From: Pseudohalocynthiibacter aestuariivivens
GTDB lineage: Bacteria > Pseudomonadota > Alphaproteobacteria > Rhodobacterales > Rhodobacteraceae
DNA: 64,000 nucleotides
Reading direction: 5' to 3'
Assembly: GCF_018457175.1 (NCBI RefSeq)
Contig: NZ_JAGFNU010000002.1
Span: forward strand, 124,001 to 188,000
Shown here: positions 17,969 through 25,965 of the stretch, in pieces
Position numbering within the stretch: the stretch's first letter is position 1
How the letters are laid out: every line of letters starts with the position of its first letter
Made by a program: the position numbers and the translations under genes
The notes under the pieces: model-generated
What the model was told of the DNA's origin: nothing
Databases searched by the model: none
Seen by the model: the letters and a program-made list of their open reading frames with translations, nothing else

Positions 17969-19507
17969 CTACGACGGTAAATGAATCTTGAACTTCGCCC
18001 GAATCTGCGCGTCCAGTTCAGGGTCAAAACGAGCCGCAGACCGATCCGCCAGGATTTCTTCTTTTCGGGCCGTCGCTTTCTTTAGCAAGTCTGGTTTGCC
18101 CAATTCCACCCATTCCTTGGGCGAACTGCGGTCTGCAAGCTCAGGGTAAATGTATTCTGTCTGCATCAGGCTAAGTGTCTGGTTGTGGCCAAGGTAGTGG
18201 CCGGGACCTTCAAGGCAGACAGACCGCATAACCTCAAGGCTGACGCTGTCTTCAGTCACTTCAATACCGCGCACGCAGCGCATGGCCTGCCCAAGCAGAT
18301 CATCCCCGAGGATCAGGCTTTCAAGGCAGAAACCCAGCAGCGAGGCATGCATTCCTGCGGCCTCGTAAACCATGTTGAGCCCGGAAAGACCCGCCATGAC
18401 GTTAGACATCGCCTGTTCCCAACCGGCCTGCATATCCGGTAGTTTGGCATCGGCGATTCCGGCCGCCGCACCACCGGGTAGGCCATAAAACTTGTGCATC
18501 TGGGCACAGCCAGCGGTCAGCAAGGCCTGCTCGCCAGAACCACCCGACATTGCACCTGTTCGTAGGTCCGAAACAAACGGCCATGTGCCAAAGACGCAGG
18601 GATGGCCGGGTGAAATGGCGTTGACGTAAATAATTCCCGCCAGGCATTCCGCAACAGCCTGCGTGATTGCACCGGCAATCGGGGCAGGGGCCGTGGCCCC
18701 GGCCTGACCTGCGGACAACAGCAAGATGGGCATGCCACCTCGGATCAGTTTTTCCATGACCTGGCAGGATTCGGTGGCAAATTTCATTGGGGGCACAACA
18801 AAACAGTTCGAGTTCGATACAAACGGACGCGCACGCCATTTGTCTTCTCCGCCCGCGATCATGTGCAGCATCTCTAGGCCACCGTCGACAAAGTCAGGTT
18901 CGGTGAAACTCGTGCCAACATGTTTTGTGGTGCCGGAGGTCACGGCGTAAATTGTGTTCAGGTCCATCTCGTAGTTGTCGGGAATATCCCGGCACACCAT
19001 TGGGCGCTGCACAAAATGTATGTTGTCCAACCGGTCGCAGATGCGGGCGGCATCATGCAAGTCCTGCACCGTGCATTCACGGTAATTGCGCCCTTCGACG
19101 TCAACCATGTGAACTGCGGCACCGGCGGTGCCAAAGTGGACACGATTGCCTGAAAGATGAAGGTCGTGTTTTGGGTCACGCGCGTGAAAAACAACTTCTT
19201 TACTTGTTTTGGCGAGCATGTCCTCTACCAACGCGCGCGGGAACCGCAGTCGGCCATCATCGCCCAGTATCGCACCCGCTGCTGTCATAACTGCGATACC
19301 GCTTTCGGGTGCATCGGCTAGACCTATGGTTTCCAGCGCATCAAGTGCCGCTTGGTGAATGCGCTCTATGCCTGCCTGTGTAAGCGGGCCATAGTTGCCG
19401 CCTTCCATACCGGCGCGGACAGGACGAAGGTTTTCTGCAAGTGGAGCCGAACGCAATGCGGTGCGGGCGGCACGTCCGCCGGAACGGCGAGGGGAAGTTG
19501 TAGTCAT
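17969..19507 (-). CDS. Trimethylamine methyltransferase (MttB) family protein, non-pyrrolysine type
   Basis: A 512-residue TIM-barrel protein of the MttB superfamily. Members move a methyl group from a quaternary or tertiary amine to a corrinoid protein. The frame has no internal amber codon, so this is a non-pyrrolysine member, a group that includes glycine-betaine methyltransferases. Recognisable blocks are GPLTQAGIERIHQAALDALETIG near the N-terminus and GHYLGHNQTL near the C-terminus. The gene ends in TAG, and the frame stays open into the FAD/GcvT gene, which I regard as chance because of the intervening hairpin. A corrinoid partner gene is not visible nearby; activase and folate genes lie at 42-48 kb. 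Confidence 0.85.
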   Translation of the reverse strand: MTTTSPRRSGGRAARTALRSAPLAENLRPVRAGMEGGNYGPLTQAGIERIHQAALDALETIGLADAPESGIAVMTAAGAILGDDGRLRFPRALVEDMLAKTSKEVVFHARDPKHDLHLSGNRVHFGTAGAAVHMVDVEGRNYRECTVQDLHDAARICDRLDNIHFVQRPMVCRDIPDNYEMDLNTIYAVTSGTTKHVGTSFTEPDFVDGGLEMLHMIAGGEDKWRARPFVSNSNCFVVPPMKFATESCQVMEKLIRGGMPILLLSAGQAGATAPAPIAGAITQAVAECLAGIIYVNAISPGHPCVFGTWPFVSDLRTGAMSGGSGEQALLTAGCAQMHKFYGLPGGAAAGIADAKLPDMQAGWEQAMSNVMAGLSGLNMVYEAAGMHASLLGFCLESLILGDDLLGQAMRCVRGIEVTEDSVSLEVMRSVCLEGPGHYLGHNQTLSLMQTEYIYPELADRSSPKEWVELGKPDLLKKATARKEEILADRSAARFDPELDAQIRAKFKIHLPS

Positions 19508-19546
19508 GATTGTCTCTTTTGATCGGGGAAAGGGGGAAAGGTGACG

Positions 19547-19639
19547 TTACATCGCCACCGGGCGCCCGCGTGCCGCGCGACCCCGTTCTGCCCCGATCGT
19601 TCTTACGATCAATGATATGAGCCAGTCAAACCGCCCCAT
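19547..19639 (-). CDS. Candidate 30-residue small protein upstream of the MttB-like gene
   Basis: A short frame from ATG 19639 encodes 30 residues, beginning MGRFDWLISLIVRTIGAE and ending in an Arg/Gly-rich tail. It is preceded by a good ribosome-binding site (AAGGGAGAG) and ends 39 bases before the MttB-like start on the same strand. The first half is amphipathic and the tail basic. It could be a small conserved protein or a translated leader for the methyltransferase. I do not recognise a family. Confidence 0.38.
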   Translation of the reverse strand: MGRFDWLISLIVRTIGAERGRAARGRPVAM

Positions 19640-19719
19640 GATCTCTCCCTTTTTCCGGGGAAGGTATTAAGTTGAAGTGTTACAATCTTGCCTGTTTACG
19701 TCAACATGTCGCTTTTGGC

Positions 19720-20568
19720 TTACCATCTGCCAGATGCGCCGCCACCCGACGAACTGCCGCCACCGAAAGAGCCACCGCCGCTACGGCCGCTTCTAGAGGT
19801 GCGCGATGTCGCAAATTCCTTGCTGTCAGAGTAGTCGCAGTAACGACAGTAAGTTGTCTGTCGTCTTCGTCCGCCGACCGTTCTTGATGCAGCCAAGATG
19901 ACCTCGTGATCGCGGGAAAGGCCTCTGCGACCACAGTTGGGGCAGTGTCTAAAGCGCATCCTGAAATCGCCAAGCTTGCGCCGGAACGCCAGAAACAACA
20001 TGCCAGCCACAACAACAAAAGGAATTAGAAAACGCCATCGATCAGAACGAACGGCCTGTTCAGGCGGCTCTTGTCCCGCAGTGTGGGGCCGCGCGACCTG
20101 ATCAATCACCTCGTAGGTGCCGTTTTCGATGCCTTGACTGTAATTGTCCGACCGAAATTCAGGCAGGAACCTTTGATCAATGATATCACCGGCAATAATA
20201 TCGTAGCCACGTAGATATCCGGTACCAAGTTCGACGCGCATTTCCCGGTCTGTCTGGGCAACGAGTATTAGTATTCCGTCATTGCGTTCCGCGCTGCCGA
20301 TGCCCCATTCATTGAACAACCCGGTTGCAAAACTTTCGATCGTGTCGTGCCCGCCAAATGTTTTCCAGCTTCCAAGGGTCAGAACAGTTGCCCCCACCCC
20401 TGTCTCTTTTTTTAGGTTTTCAAGTTCGGCAAGCAGCCGTGCTTCAGCATCTTCGTCGATAATGTTCGCGTAATCGTTGATATAAACAGACGTGTACGCC
20501 GGGTAATTTTGGGCGAACAACAGGGTCGGAAAAACGCAAAAAATAAAGACAAGAACACGCAACATCAT
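19720..20568 (-). CDS. TPM-domain protein (YgcG-like)
   Basis: A 282-residue exported protein. A signal peptide (residues 1-19, ending LLFAQ) precedes a TPM domain (about 25-150; YINDYANIIDEDAEARLLAEL, DGILILVAQTDREMRVELGTGY), then a membrane helix near residue 180 and a cytoplasmic tail with two Cys pairs (CPNCGRRG, CRYCDYSD) that could bind zinc. The end is a Gly/Ser-rich tail (GGGSFGGGSSSGGGASGRW), usual in this family. TPM proteins are linked to photosystem repair in plants and membrane-associated roles in bacteria; the function here is unknown. It overlaps the preceding decarboxylase gene by four bases. Confidence 0.85.
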   Translation of the reverse strand: MMLRVLVFIFCVFPTLLFAQNYPAYTSVYINDYANIIDEDAEARLLAELENLKKETGVGATVLTLGSWKTFGGHDTIESFATGLFNEWGIGSAERNDGILILVAQTDREMRVELGTGYLRGYDIIAGDIIDQRFLPEFRSDNYSQGIENGTYEVIDQVARPHTAGQEPPEQAVRSDRWRFLIPFVVVAGMLFLAFRRKLGDFRMRFRHCPNCGRRGLSRDHEVILAASRTVGGRRRQTTYCRYCDYSDSKEFATSRTSRSGRSGGGSFGGGSSSGGGASGRW

Positions 20569-21974
20569 GAACCTCTGGTAAGATCAGATAAAACTTTGGG
20601 GATCATCATAACATCATCCCGCGTACAGTCGAACTGGCCAACCTGAACCCGAATAACAAATTTACCTTCGTGCAAGGTTTGTGTCAGGTAGATTCTCCCG
20701 TCATTGTTTATTCTTTCCAGAAGTTTCGCAGTTGCTTCGTTCGGGTTTTGTCCTTCCGGAACATACTGAAAGGTAAACAAGGACAAGGCTGGGGCTGTGG
20801 CAATCGTAAAATCGGGCAGGGTGGAAATCACCTCTGCAACCTTATTTGCCCAAGACACATGGTTGCGTATCCTTTCGCGCAATCCCGTCAGCCCATAGGC
20901 ACGCAACGTGAACCAGATTTTAAGTGCGCGGAAACGCCGGCCAAGTGGCACGGTCCATTCGTTATAGTTCACGATGTCCTCGGCACCCTGTGTTTTCAGG
21001 TACTCCGGTCGCAATCCCATCGTGTTTATTTGCGGTGTCGGGTCCGCAAGAAACTGCACCGCACAGTCAAACTGAACACCAAGCCATTTGTGCGGATTGA
21101 AGACAATACTGTCTGCCTTGTCGACACCCGTCCACAATGCCCGAAATTCCGGGCAAATCATGGCAGAGCCTGCCCAGGCTGCATCGATATGGGTATAGAG
21201 GTTACGAGCCTTCGCAACATCCAGACAGGCGTTGATTGGGTCGGTTGCCCCGATGGAGGTGCCGCCAACACAAAGAATAACACCTGCTGGCAGATATCCG
21301 GCGGCTGAATCAGCTGTAATCGCTGAATCAAGTGCTGCGGGGTCCATGCCGTTCTCAAAGTCGGTATCGATTTTCACCAGGTTGTTCTGCCCGATACCCG
21401 CCAGACGCGCAGCTTTATCAACCGAAGAATGTGTTTCAGCAGAGGCGTAAAGCCGCAAGAGTGGTTGTCCGGATAACCCTTCTGCAATGCCTTTCCAGTC
21501 AAGCGCACGCTCGCGCATCGTCAGAATTGCCGACAGTGTCGCCGTTGTCGCCGAGTCATGAATCGTACCTGTGAAATGATTGCTCAGGCCAAGCGCATCG
21601 CGTAGCCAGCGGATCATCACCTCTTCGATTTCGTTTGCAGCGGGGGCTGTTTGCCAGAGCATCGCCTGCGCTGAAATCGCATTGGCCAACTGTTCTGCAA
21701 GCATCGAGGCGGGTGATGCATTCCCCGGAAAATATGCAAAAAACCGAGGGTGCTGCCAATGGGTCATGGCGTCCGGTACGATGGCTTTAAAGTCTTCAAA
21801 GATGGCAGCCATATCTTCGGCGGCTTCCGGTGCGATTTCGGGCAGCTTGGCTGCTGTAACACCGGGGGTCGTCTGTGCACGTACGGGACGCTCACGCAAT
21901 GAGGCGTGATAATCTTCCGCCCATTTCGCGGCCTCACCGCTCCATTTGCGCAGATCCTTGTGGTCCATCCGCAT
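20565..21974 (-). CDS. Pyridoxal-dependent group II decarboxylase (aromatic-amino-acid type)
   Basis: A 469-residue PLP enzyme of the group II decarboxylase family (aromatic-L-amino-acid/glutamate/histidine decarboxylases). The PLP lysine sits in FNPHKWLGVQFDC, preceded by the HIDAAWAGS cofactor-binding Asp block. HWQHPRFFAYFPGNASPASMLAE and GTIHDSATTATLSAI match tryptophan/tyrosine-type decarboxylases. It would convert an aromatic amino acid to its amine, but the exact substrate cannot be read. It overlaps the TPM gene and lies 36 bases downstream of the PEP-mutase-family gene. Confidence 0.85.
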   Translation of the reverse strand: MRMDHKDLRKWSGEAAKWAEDYHASLRERPVRAQTTPGVTAAKLPEIAPEAAEDMAAIFEDFKAIVPDAMTHWQHPRFFAYFPGNASPASMLAEQLANAISAQAMLWQTAPAANEIEEVMIRWLRDALGLSNHFTGTIHDSATTATLSAILTMRERALDWKGIAEGLSGQPLLRLYASAETHSSVDKAARLAGIGQNNLVKIDTDFENGMDPAALDSAITADSAAGYLPAGVILCVGGTSIGATDPINACLDVAKARNLYTHIDAAWAGSAMICPEFRALWTGVDKADSIVFNPHKWLGVQFDCAVQFLADPTPQINTMGLRPEYLKTQGAEDIVNYNEWTVPLGRRFRALKIWFTLRAYGLTGLRERIRNHVSWANKVAEVISTLPDFTIATAPALSLFTFQYVPEGQNPNEATAKLLERINNDGRIYLTQTLHEGKFVIRVQVGQFDCTRDDVMMIPKVLSDLTRGS

Positions 21975-22010
21975 TCCTCCGTAGAACGAGGTTTGAGTTG
22001 CGTCCAGATG

Positions 22011-22823
22011 CTACCGCAGCAGTTTATCGATGACACCACCCGATATGCCGTTAGACAACAAAGAAAAGTCACCATCCCCGAACATGGCGTCGGCTGCGTC
22101 CTTGATTGCCCGGTGTGTTACGCGAGCAAGCGCGGACCCAAGCGAGATACGGGCAACGCCAGCCGCAGCAAATTCTGCTTTCGATACTTTCGTGTAAGGC
22201 CCTGCAGCAAGTGCGTTGATTGGCAATGAGGTAGACGCGCAGATGCGTTTCATATCGTCCATTGTGGCCGGAAGAGGTGCATATAGGCAGTCAGCCCCTG
22301 CGCCTTCAAACGCTTTCAGGCGCCGCAACGCTTCTTCGATATCGTACTGACCATTCATTATTCCATCTGCACGGGCAACCAGAACAAAGTCTTTTGGCAG
22401 GGCGCGGGCCGCAGCAGCCGCCGCGCGAATACGCTCAACAGCGAGATCGAAATTGTAGGGGGTAACAGAAGGAAGGTGGGAATCTTCAACGGAAATCCCG
22501 GCAAGCCCAACCTCGGCGGCAAGGCGCACCGTTTCTGCAACTGTATCTGGGGCCTCGCCAAAACCATTTTCGAAATCGCCAGAGACAGGTACGTTCACCG
22601 CTGCCACCAGATCAGCTGCGTGGCTCAGGGCTTCGTCCCGCGTCACATTCCCCATATCGGGTCTGCCAAGCGTGAAGGCATGCGCAGCGGACGACGTGGC
22701 TATTGCCTCAGCGCCAAGTGCCACAAGCATCTTTGCGCTGCCAATGTCCCAGGCGTTCGCCAGAATGAACGGATCACCAGGGCGATGCAGGTCACGAAAA
22801 GTAGCACCTATATCCTTGCTCAT
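22011..22823 (-). CDS. Isocitrate lyase/PEP mutase family protein
   Basis: A 270-residue TIM-barrel protein of the PEP mutase/isocitrate lyase superfamily, which makes or breaks C-C or C-P bonds in 2-oxoacids. ILANAWDIGSAKMLVALGAEAIATSS and ISVEDSH (metal-binding acidic cluster) are typical. The catalytic Cys loop (KKCGH) of true isocitrate lyases is absent, so an oxaloacetate decarboxylase or related lyase is more likely. It is coupled to the upstream aminotransferase by a four-base overlap. Confidence 0.82.
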   Translation of the reverse strand: MSKDIGATFRDLHRPGDPFILANAWDIGSAKMLVALGAEAIATSSAAHAFTLGRPDMGNVTRDEALSHAADLVAAVNVPVSGDFENGFGEAPDTVAETVRLAAEVGLAGISVEDSHLPSVTPYNFDLAVERIRAAAAAARALPKDFVLVARADGIMNGQYDIEEALRRLKAFEGAGADCLYAPLPATMDDMKRICASTSLPINALAAGPYTKVSKAEFAAAGVARISLGSALARVTHRAIKDAADAMFGDGDFSLLSNGISGGVIDKLLR

Positions 22824-23992
22824 GGGGTGATCCTTTCTGCATAAGAAACGAGCCGAGTCAGCGCATCGGCAAAGGCGTCATCATCTATCGTCATTGCAAC
22901 GCGCAGATGCCCGGCTGCGGCGGTGCCAAAGCTTTCACCCGGCATTGTTGCGATCCGTTCTTCGGCAAGCAACCCTTCGGCGAATTCCTCGCCACTCTTT
23001 CCGGTCGCGCGAATATCAAGCATCAGGTACATCGCGCCATCGGCTGGAATAAGCCCGACAGTGTTTTGTTTTGCGAGAATGGCACGGGCAATGTCACGAC
23101 GACGGCGGAAGGGGGCGGCGACCTCTTCTTCCAAATCCGGGCCCTGCAACAAAGCGAACTCGGCAGCGTCTTGAATGAACCCGGGAACGCCGTAGGTCGT
23201 CGTGGTCGCAAGATCGATCAGACGGGCGATAACCTCTTCCGGCCCGGCGATCCAGCCAACACGGCTGCCTGTCATCGCATGGCTTTTGGACATGGACCCA
23301 ACAACAAGCGTGCGCTCTGCCATACCGGGTAGCGCTCGTGGGCTGATGTGTTCGCCCTTCCAGACCTGTGTGTCGTAAACCTCGTCCGAGATCAGCCAAA
23401 GGTCATTGTCCATGCAGACGCTGGCGATACCTTCAAGCGTGGCGCGCGAATAGACCACCCCTGTGGGGTTGTTTGGCGAATTAATCAGCAGCGATTTTGC
23501 ACCCGGTGCGACGGCAGCAATTTCGCCTGCACGCGGTTGAAAGGCATCTTCAGCCCGGGCATCAACGCAGACAGGTACAGCCCCCGCTGCGCGCAGTGTG
23601 CCGGGGTAGGTTGCATAATAAGGCGCAATGAAAAGCGCAGTATCACCGGTGTCACATACCGCACAATGCGTTGAAAACAACGCCGACTGGCCACCAGGTG
23701 TTATCATGATATTGTTGCGGGTGGTCGGCACACCTGTGCGTTCGGCAATCCGTTCGGCAACCACATCGCGCAGGCTGTTCACACCCGGAACCATCGCATA
23801 GCCGGTATGGCCACCTAAAGCGGATCTATACATTGCCTCCAGAATCGCATCAGACGTGCGAATGTCATGTTCACCAATCGTCAGTTCCAGAACGGCCTCC
23901 CCCGCGGCCTTCATTTCACGCGCCTTGTAAAACACGCCCCAGCCGTCAGAGCCGCCAGCGTTCAACCCAGTAATCCAATCAGATAATTTCAT
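22820..23992 (-). CDS. Class I/II pyridoxal-phosphate aminotransferase
   Basis: A 390-residue fold-type I aminotransferase similar to AspC-like enzymes. SPNNPTGVVYSRATLEGI contains the Asn/Pro loop binding PLP, and SMSKSHAMTGSRVGWI holds the Schiff-base Lys with the downstream Arg. The C-terminal MPGESFGTAAAGHLRVAM carries the substrate-carboxylate Arg. It would interconvert an amino acid and a 2-oxoacid; the linked PEP-mutase-family lyase may act on the resulting oxoacid. The specific substrate is unknown. Confidence 0.88.
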   Translation of the reverse strand: MKLSDWITGLNAGGSDGWGVFYKAREMKAAGEAVLELTIGEHDIRTSDAILEAMYRSALGGHTGYAMVPGVNSLRDVVAERIAERTGVPTTRNNIMITPGGQSALFSTHCAVCDTGDTALFIAPYYATYPGTLRAAGAVPVCVDARAEDAFQPRAGEIAAVAPGAKSLLINSPNNPTGVVYSRATLEGIASVCMDNDLWLISDEVYDTQVWKGEHISPRALPGMAERTLVVGSMSKSHAMTGSRVGWIAGPEEVIARLIDLATTTTYGVPGFIQDAAEFALLQGPDLEEEVAAPFRRRRDIARAILAKQNTVGLIPADGAMYLMLDIRATGKSGEEFAEGLLAEERIATMPGESFGTAAAGHLRVAMTIDDDAFADALTRLVSYAERITP

Positions 23993-24170
23993 GTCCGTAC
24001 CTTGTCTGTTTGCGGCACGCGACCACGCCGGGATCGGATTGTCAAATGCACAATTGTATCAAGACATATCAGGCATTTTGGTTAAGCCATGCTGTGACTC
24101 CCCCGATTTTTCGATGCACAGATCAACCAACGGGCTTGGCAGAGCGAACGGGGGTTGTTATGAGGGGCGC

Positions 24171-24212
24171 ATGAACACGGCACTTTGCATTATTATCTGC
24201 ATTACCGGCTGA
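24171..24212 (+). CDS. Candidate 13-residue leader peptide upstream of cysS
   Basis: ATG at 24171, preceded by GAGGGG, opens a frame encoding MNTALCIIICITG and a stop. Two of 13 codons are Cys (TGC), which is suggestive in front of cysteinyl-tRNA synthetase. Translation through Cys codons could report charged tRNA-Cys level and alter the alternative stems that follow (24222-24283). The frame and context are seen; the regulatory role is inferred. Confidence 0.4.
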   Translation: MNTALCIIICITG

Positions 24213-24221
24213 CATCGTCAG

Positions 24222-24283
24222 GCGGGCCGGTCTTCTTTGTTTCCTTATAAAGCTGAAGTTGATAAGCCCGCGGCGGGACCGCG
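24222..24283 (+). promoter_or_regulatory. Mutually exclusive stems in the cysS leader
   Basis: GCGGGC (24222-24227) can pair with GCCCGC (24266-24271). Alternatively CGCGG (24269-24273) pairs with CCGCG (24279-24283) in a compact hairpin five bases before the cysS Shine-Dalgarno region. The two pairings share 24269-24271, so only one can form, which is the arrangement expected of a translational attenuator controlled by the upstream Cys-containing peptide. Confidence 0.35.
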
Positions 24284-24298
24284 CGTAAGGACATATGA

Positions 24299-25825
24299 AT
24301 GACTAAGATCACGCTTCACAACACAAAGACCCGCAAGAAAGAGGTCTTTACCCCAATCGACGAAGAAAACGTGCGGATGTATGTCTGTGGGCCGACCGTC
24401 TATGACCGCGCCCATATCGGCAATGCGCGCCCGGTGGTGGTGTTTGACGTGCTCTACCGTTTACTGCGCCATGTTTATGGCGAAGATCATGTGACCTATG
24501 TGCGTAATTTCACCGATGTGGATGACAAAATTAATGCCCGCGCGATTGAGAATGTCGGCAAGGATGGGGATGTGAACGCTGAAATTGCCCGGATCACAGA
24601 CATGACTACCCAATGGTTCCTTGATGATATGGGCGCACTTGGCGCGTTAAAACCCAACGCCATGCCACGCGCCACGCAGTACATCCCGCAAATGGTTGCG
24701 ATGATCCAGACGTTGATCGAGAAACGTTTTGCCTATGTCGTAAGAAGTGAGAGCAATAATCCGCCAGAAGAATATGTGTTGGCAGACCGGGAAGCGTTGC
24801 TCGGTGAGCACGCGCTTTTCGAAGTAGAGAAATATGAACGATACGGTCAGCTATCAGGGCAGTCCACAGAAGATATGATCGCTGGCGCCCGAGGCGAAAA
24901 AGCACCAGGAAAGCGGAGCCCGATGGATTTCGTTCTGTGGAAACCTTCCACTCCAGATTTGCCCGGCTGGGATAGCCCTTGGGGACGCGGTCGACCCGGC
25001 TGGCATATCGAGTGTTCGGCGATGTCAAAAGCGTTATTGGGTGATCGGTTCGATATTCATGGTGGTGGTCGCGATTTGATGTTTCCTCACCACGAAAACG
25101 AGATCGCTCAAAGCTGCTGCGCAAATGGAACTGACGAAATGGCGCAGGTCTGGATGCATAACGAGATGCTGCAGGTCGAGGGCAAGAAGATGTCGAAATC
25201 CCTCGGCAACTTTTTCACCGTGCGCGACCTGCTTGATCAGGGCGTTCCGGGCGAAGTGATCCGGTTTGTGTTTTTGAGTACACATTACCGGAAGCCGATG
25301 GATTGGACAGAGCAGAAAAGGCGAGAAGCGTCTCGTGAGCTGGACAGTTGGGTGACCTCTCTTTCGGTGGATCATGAACTTTTAGATAACCCGATTGATT
25401 TAGGCCAATGCGACCAGCAAATTGTTGCCGCACTTGCAGATGATTTGAATACGTCTTTTGCACTAACGAAGCTCAAAGCTACTGCAAAATTTATCGACAA
25501 CAGCAGAGAATTCCTGCACCTCTCTGAGCCGCGCCAGTTAGAGGTAAGGCGGATTTTCGTTGCGAGCGCATTCCTCCTCGGGTTCGACCTTGTAGAATTG
25601 GCAAAACAGATGCGGAACCGTCCAGCTGCTAAAGATCTGGAATATTACACGTTGAGTATGGTCTATGAACGTTCTCAAGCAATGGAGACGAAAGATTTCA
25701 CTGAGGTGGATCGGCTTAAGGCGGCTCTCCTTAACGCAGGTGTTGAAGTTCGTATGACCAAGGATGACGTGGAGCTTGTGCCGGGTCCGGACTTCGACCC
25801 TTCAAAATTGGAGGCCCTCAAATGA
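24299..25825 (+). CDS. cysS: Cysteinyl-tRNA synthetase
   Basis: Charges tRNA-Cys with cysteine. The 508-residue class I enzyme has a Zn-ligand Cys30 ([19 protein letters not shown]), the HIGN version of the HIGH motif (39-42), [10 protein letters not shown], the Zn-binding HHENEIAQS and KMSKS near residue 298-302. ATG 24299 follows TAAGGA at good spacing; an overlapping ATG four bases earlier ends after three codons. A Cys-containing leader and alternative stems lie upstream. The stop overlaps a 47-codon frame leading to cimA. Confidence 0.96.
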   Translation: MTKITLHNTKTRKKEVFTPIDEENVRMYVCGPTVYDRAHIGNARPVVVFDVLYRLLRHVYGEDHVTYVRNFTDVDDKINARAIENVGKDGDVNAEIARITDMTTQWFLDDMGALGALKPNAMPRATQYIPQMVAMIQTLIEKRFAYVVRSESNNPPEEYVLADREALLGEHALFEVEKYERYGQLSGQSTEDMIAGARGEKAPGKRSPMDFVLWKPSTPDLPGWDSPWGRGRPGWHIECSAMSKALLGDRFDIHGGGRDLMFPHHENEIAQSCCANGTDEMAQVWMHNEMLQVEGKKMSKSLGNFFTVRDLLDQGVPGEVIRFVFLSTHYRKPMDWTEQKRREASRELDSWVTSLSVDHELLDNPIDLGQCDQQIVAALADDLNTSFALTKLKATAKFIDNSREFLHLSEPRQLEVRRIFVASAFLLGFDLVELAKQMRNRPAAKDLEYYTLSMVYERSQAMETKDFTEVDRLKAALLNAGVEVRMTKDDVELVPGPDFDPSKLEALK

Positions 25826-25965
25826 GTTCAGCAATGTTTGAGCACCTCGAAACGCAGGGCGGCGCCCGGCACGAGGGGGGGCGTGGAGCGCCCGCCCGTG
25901 GGGGCGGGTCGGGCGCTGCCCGGGCTTTCACCCCGGACGTACTCTATGGCGAGGTTCTGCTATGA
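25822..25965 (+). CDS. 47-codon frame coupled to both cysS and cimA
   Basis: The frame starts at ATG 25822, overlapping the cysS stop (ATGA), and ends with TGA overlapping the cimA start (ATGA). It encodes [14 protein letters not shown], a Gly/Arg/Ala-rich middle from the GC-rich repeat, and ends [13 protein letters not shown]. Double coupling suggests that it is translated, perhaps only to carry ribosomes to cimA. The middle is almost certainly repeat-derived, so a conserved function is doubtful. No family recognised. Confidence 0.4.
   Translation: MSSAMFEHLETQGGARHEGGRGAPARGGGSGAARAFTPDVLYGEVLL
25861..25935. repeat. GC-rich palindromic (REP-like) element
   Basis: This segment is far richer in G+C than its surroundings. 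It holds nested inverted repeats: CCCGCCC-gtgg-GGGCGGG (25891-25908), an alternative outer pair AGCGCCCG/CGGGCGCT (25887-25917), the palindrome GGCGCC (25861-25866) and GCCCGGGC (25918-25925) followed by TTTCACCCCGG. This pattern resembles the dispersed palindromic repeats of Rhodobacterales genomes. Copy number cannot be judged from one window. Confidence 0.6.

Larger units (their letters stand above)
23993..24298. other. Divergent promoter gap before cysS
   Basis: This 306-base gap separates the minus-strand aminotransferase from the plus-strand cysS. Apart from the 14-codon leader frame and the alternative stems annotated separately, I see no gene. An in-frame extension back to 23991 exists for the leader frame, but its composition looks non-coding. 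Confidence 0.5.

Noticed and set aside
23991-24212. A 73-codon frame reading through to the candidate cysS leader peptide.
   Set aside because: Its sequence looks non-coding (His/Arg/Cys-rich, no family), and it starts inside the divergent aminotransferase start region. Only the last 13 codons, with their own ribosome-binding site, are kept.
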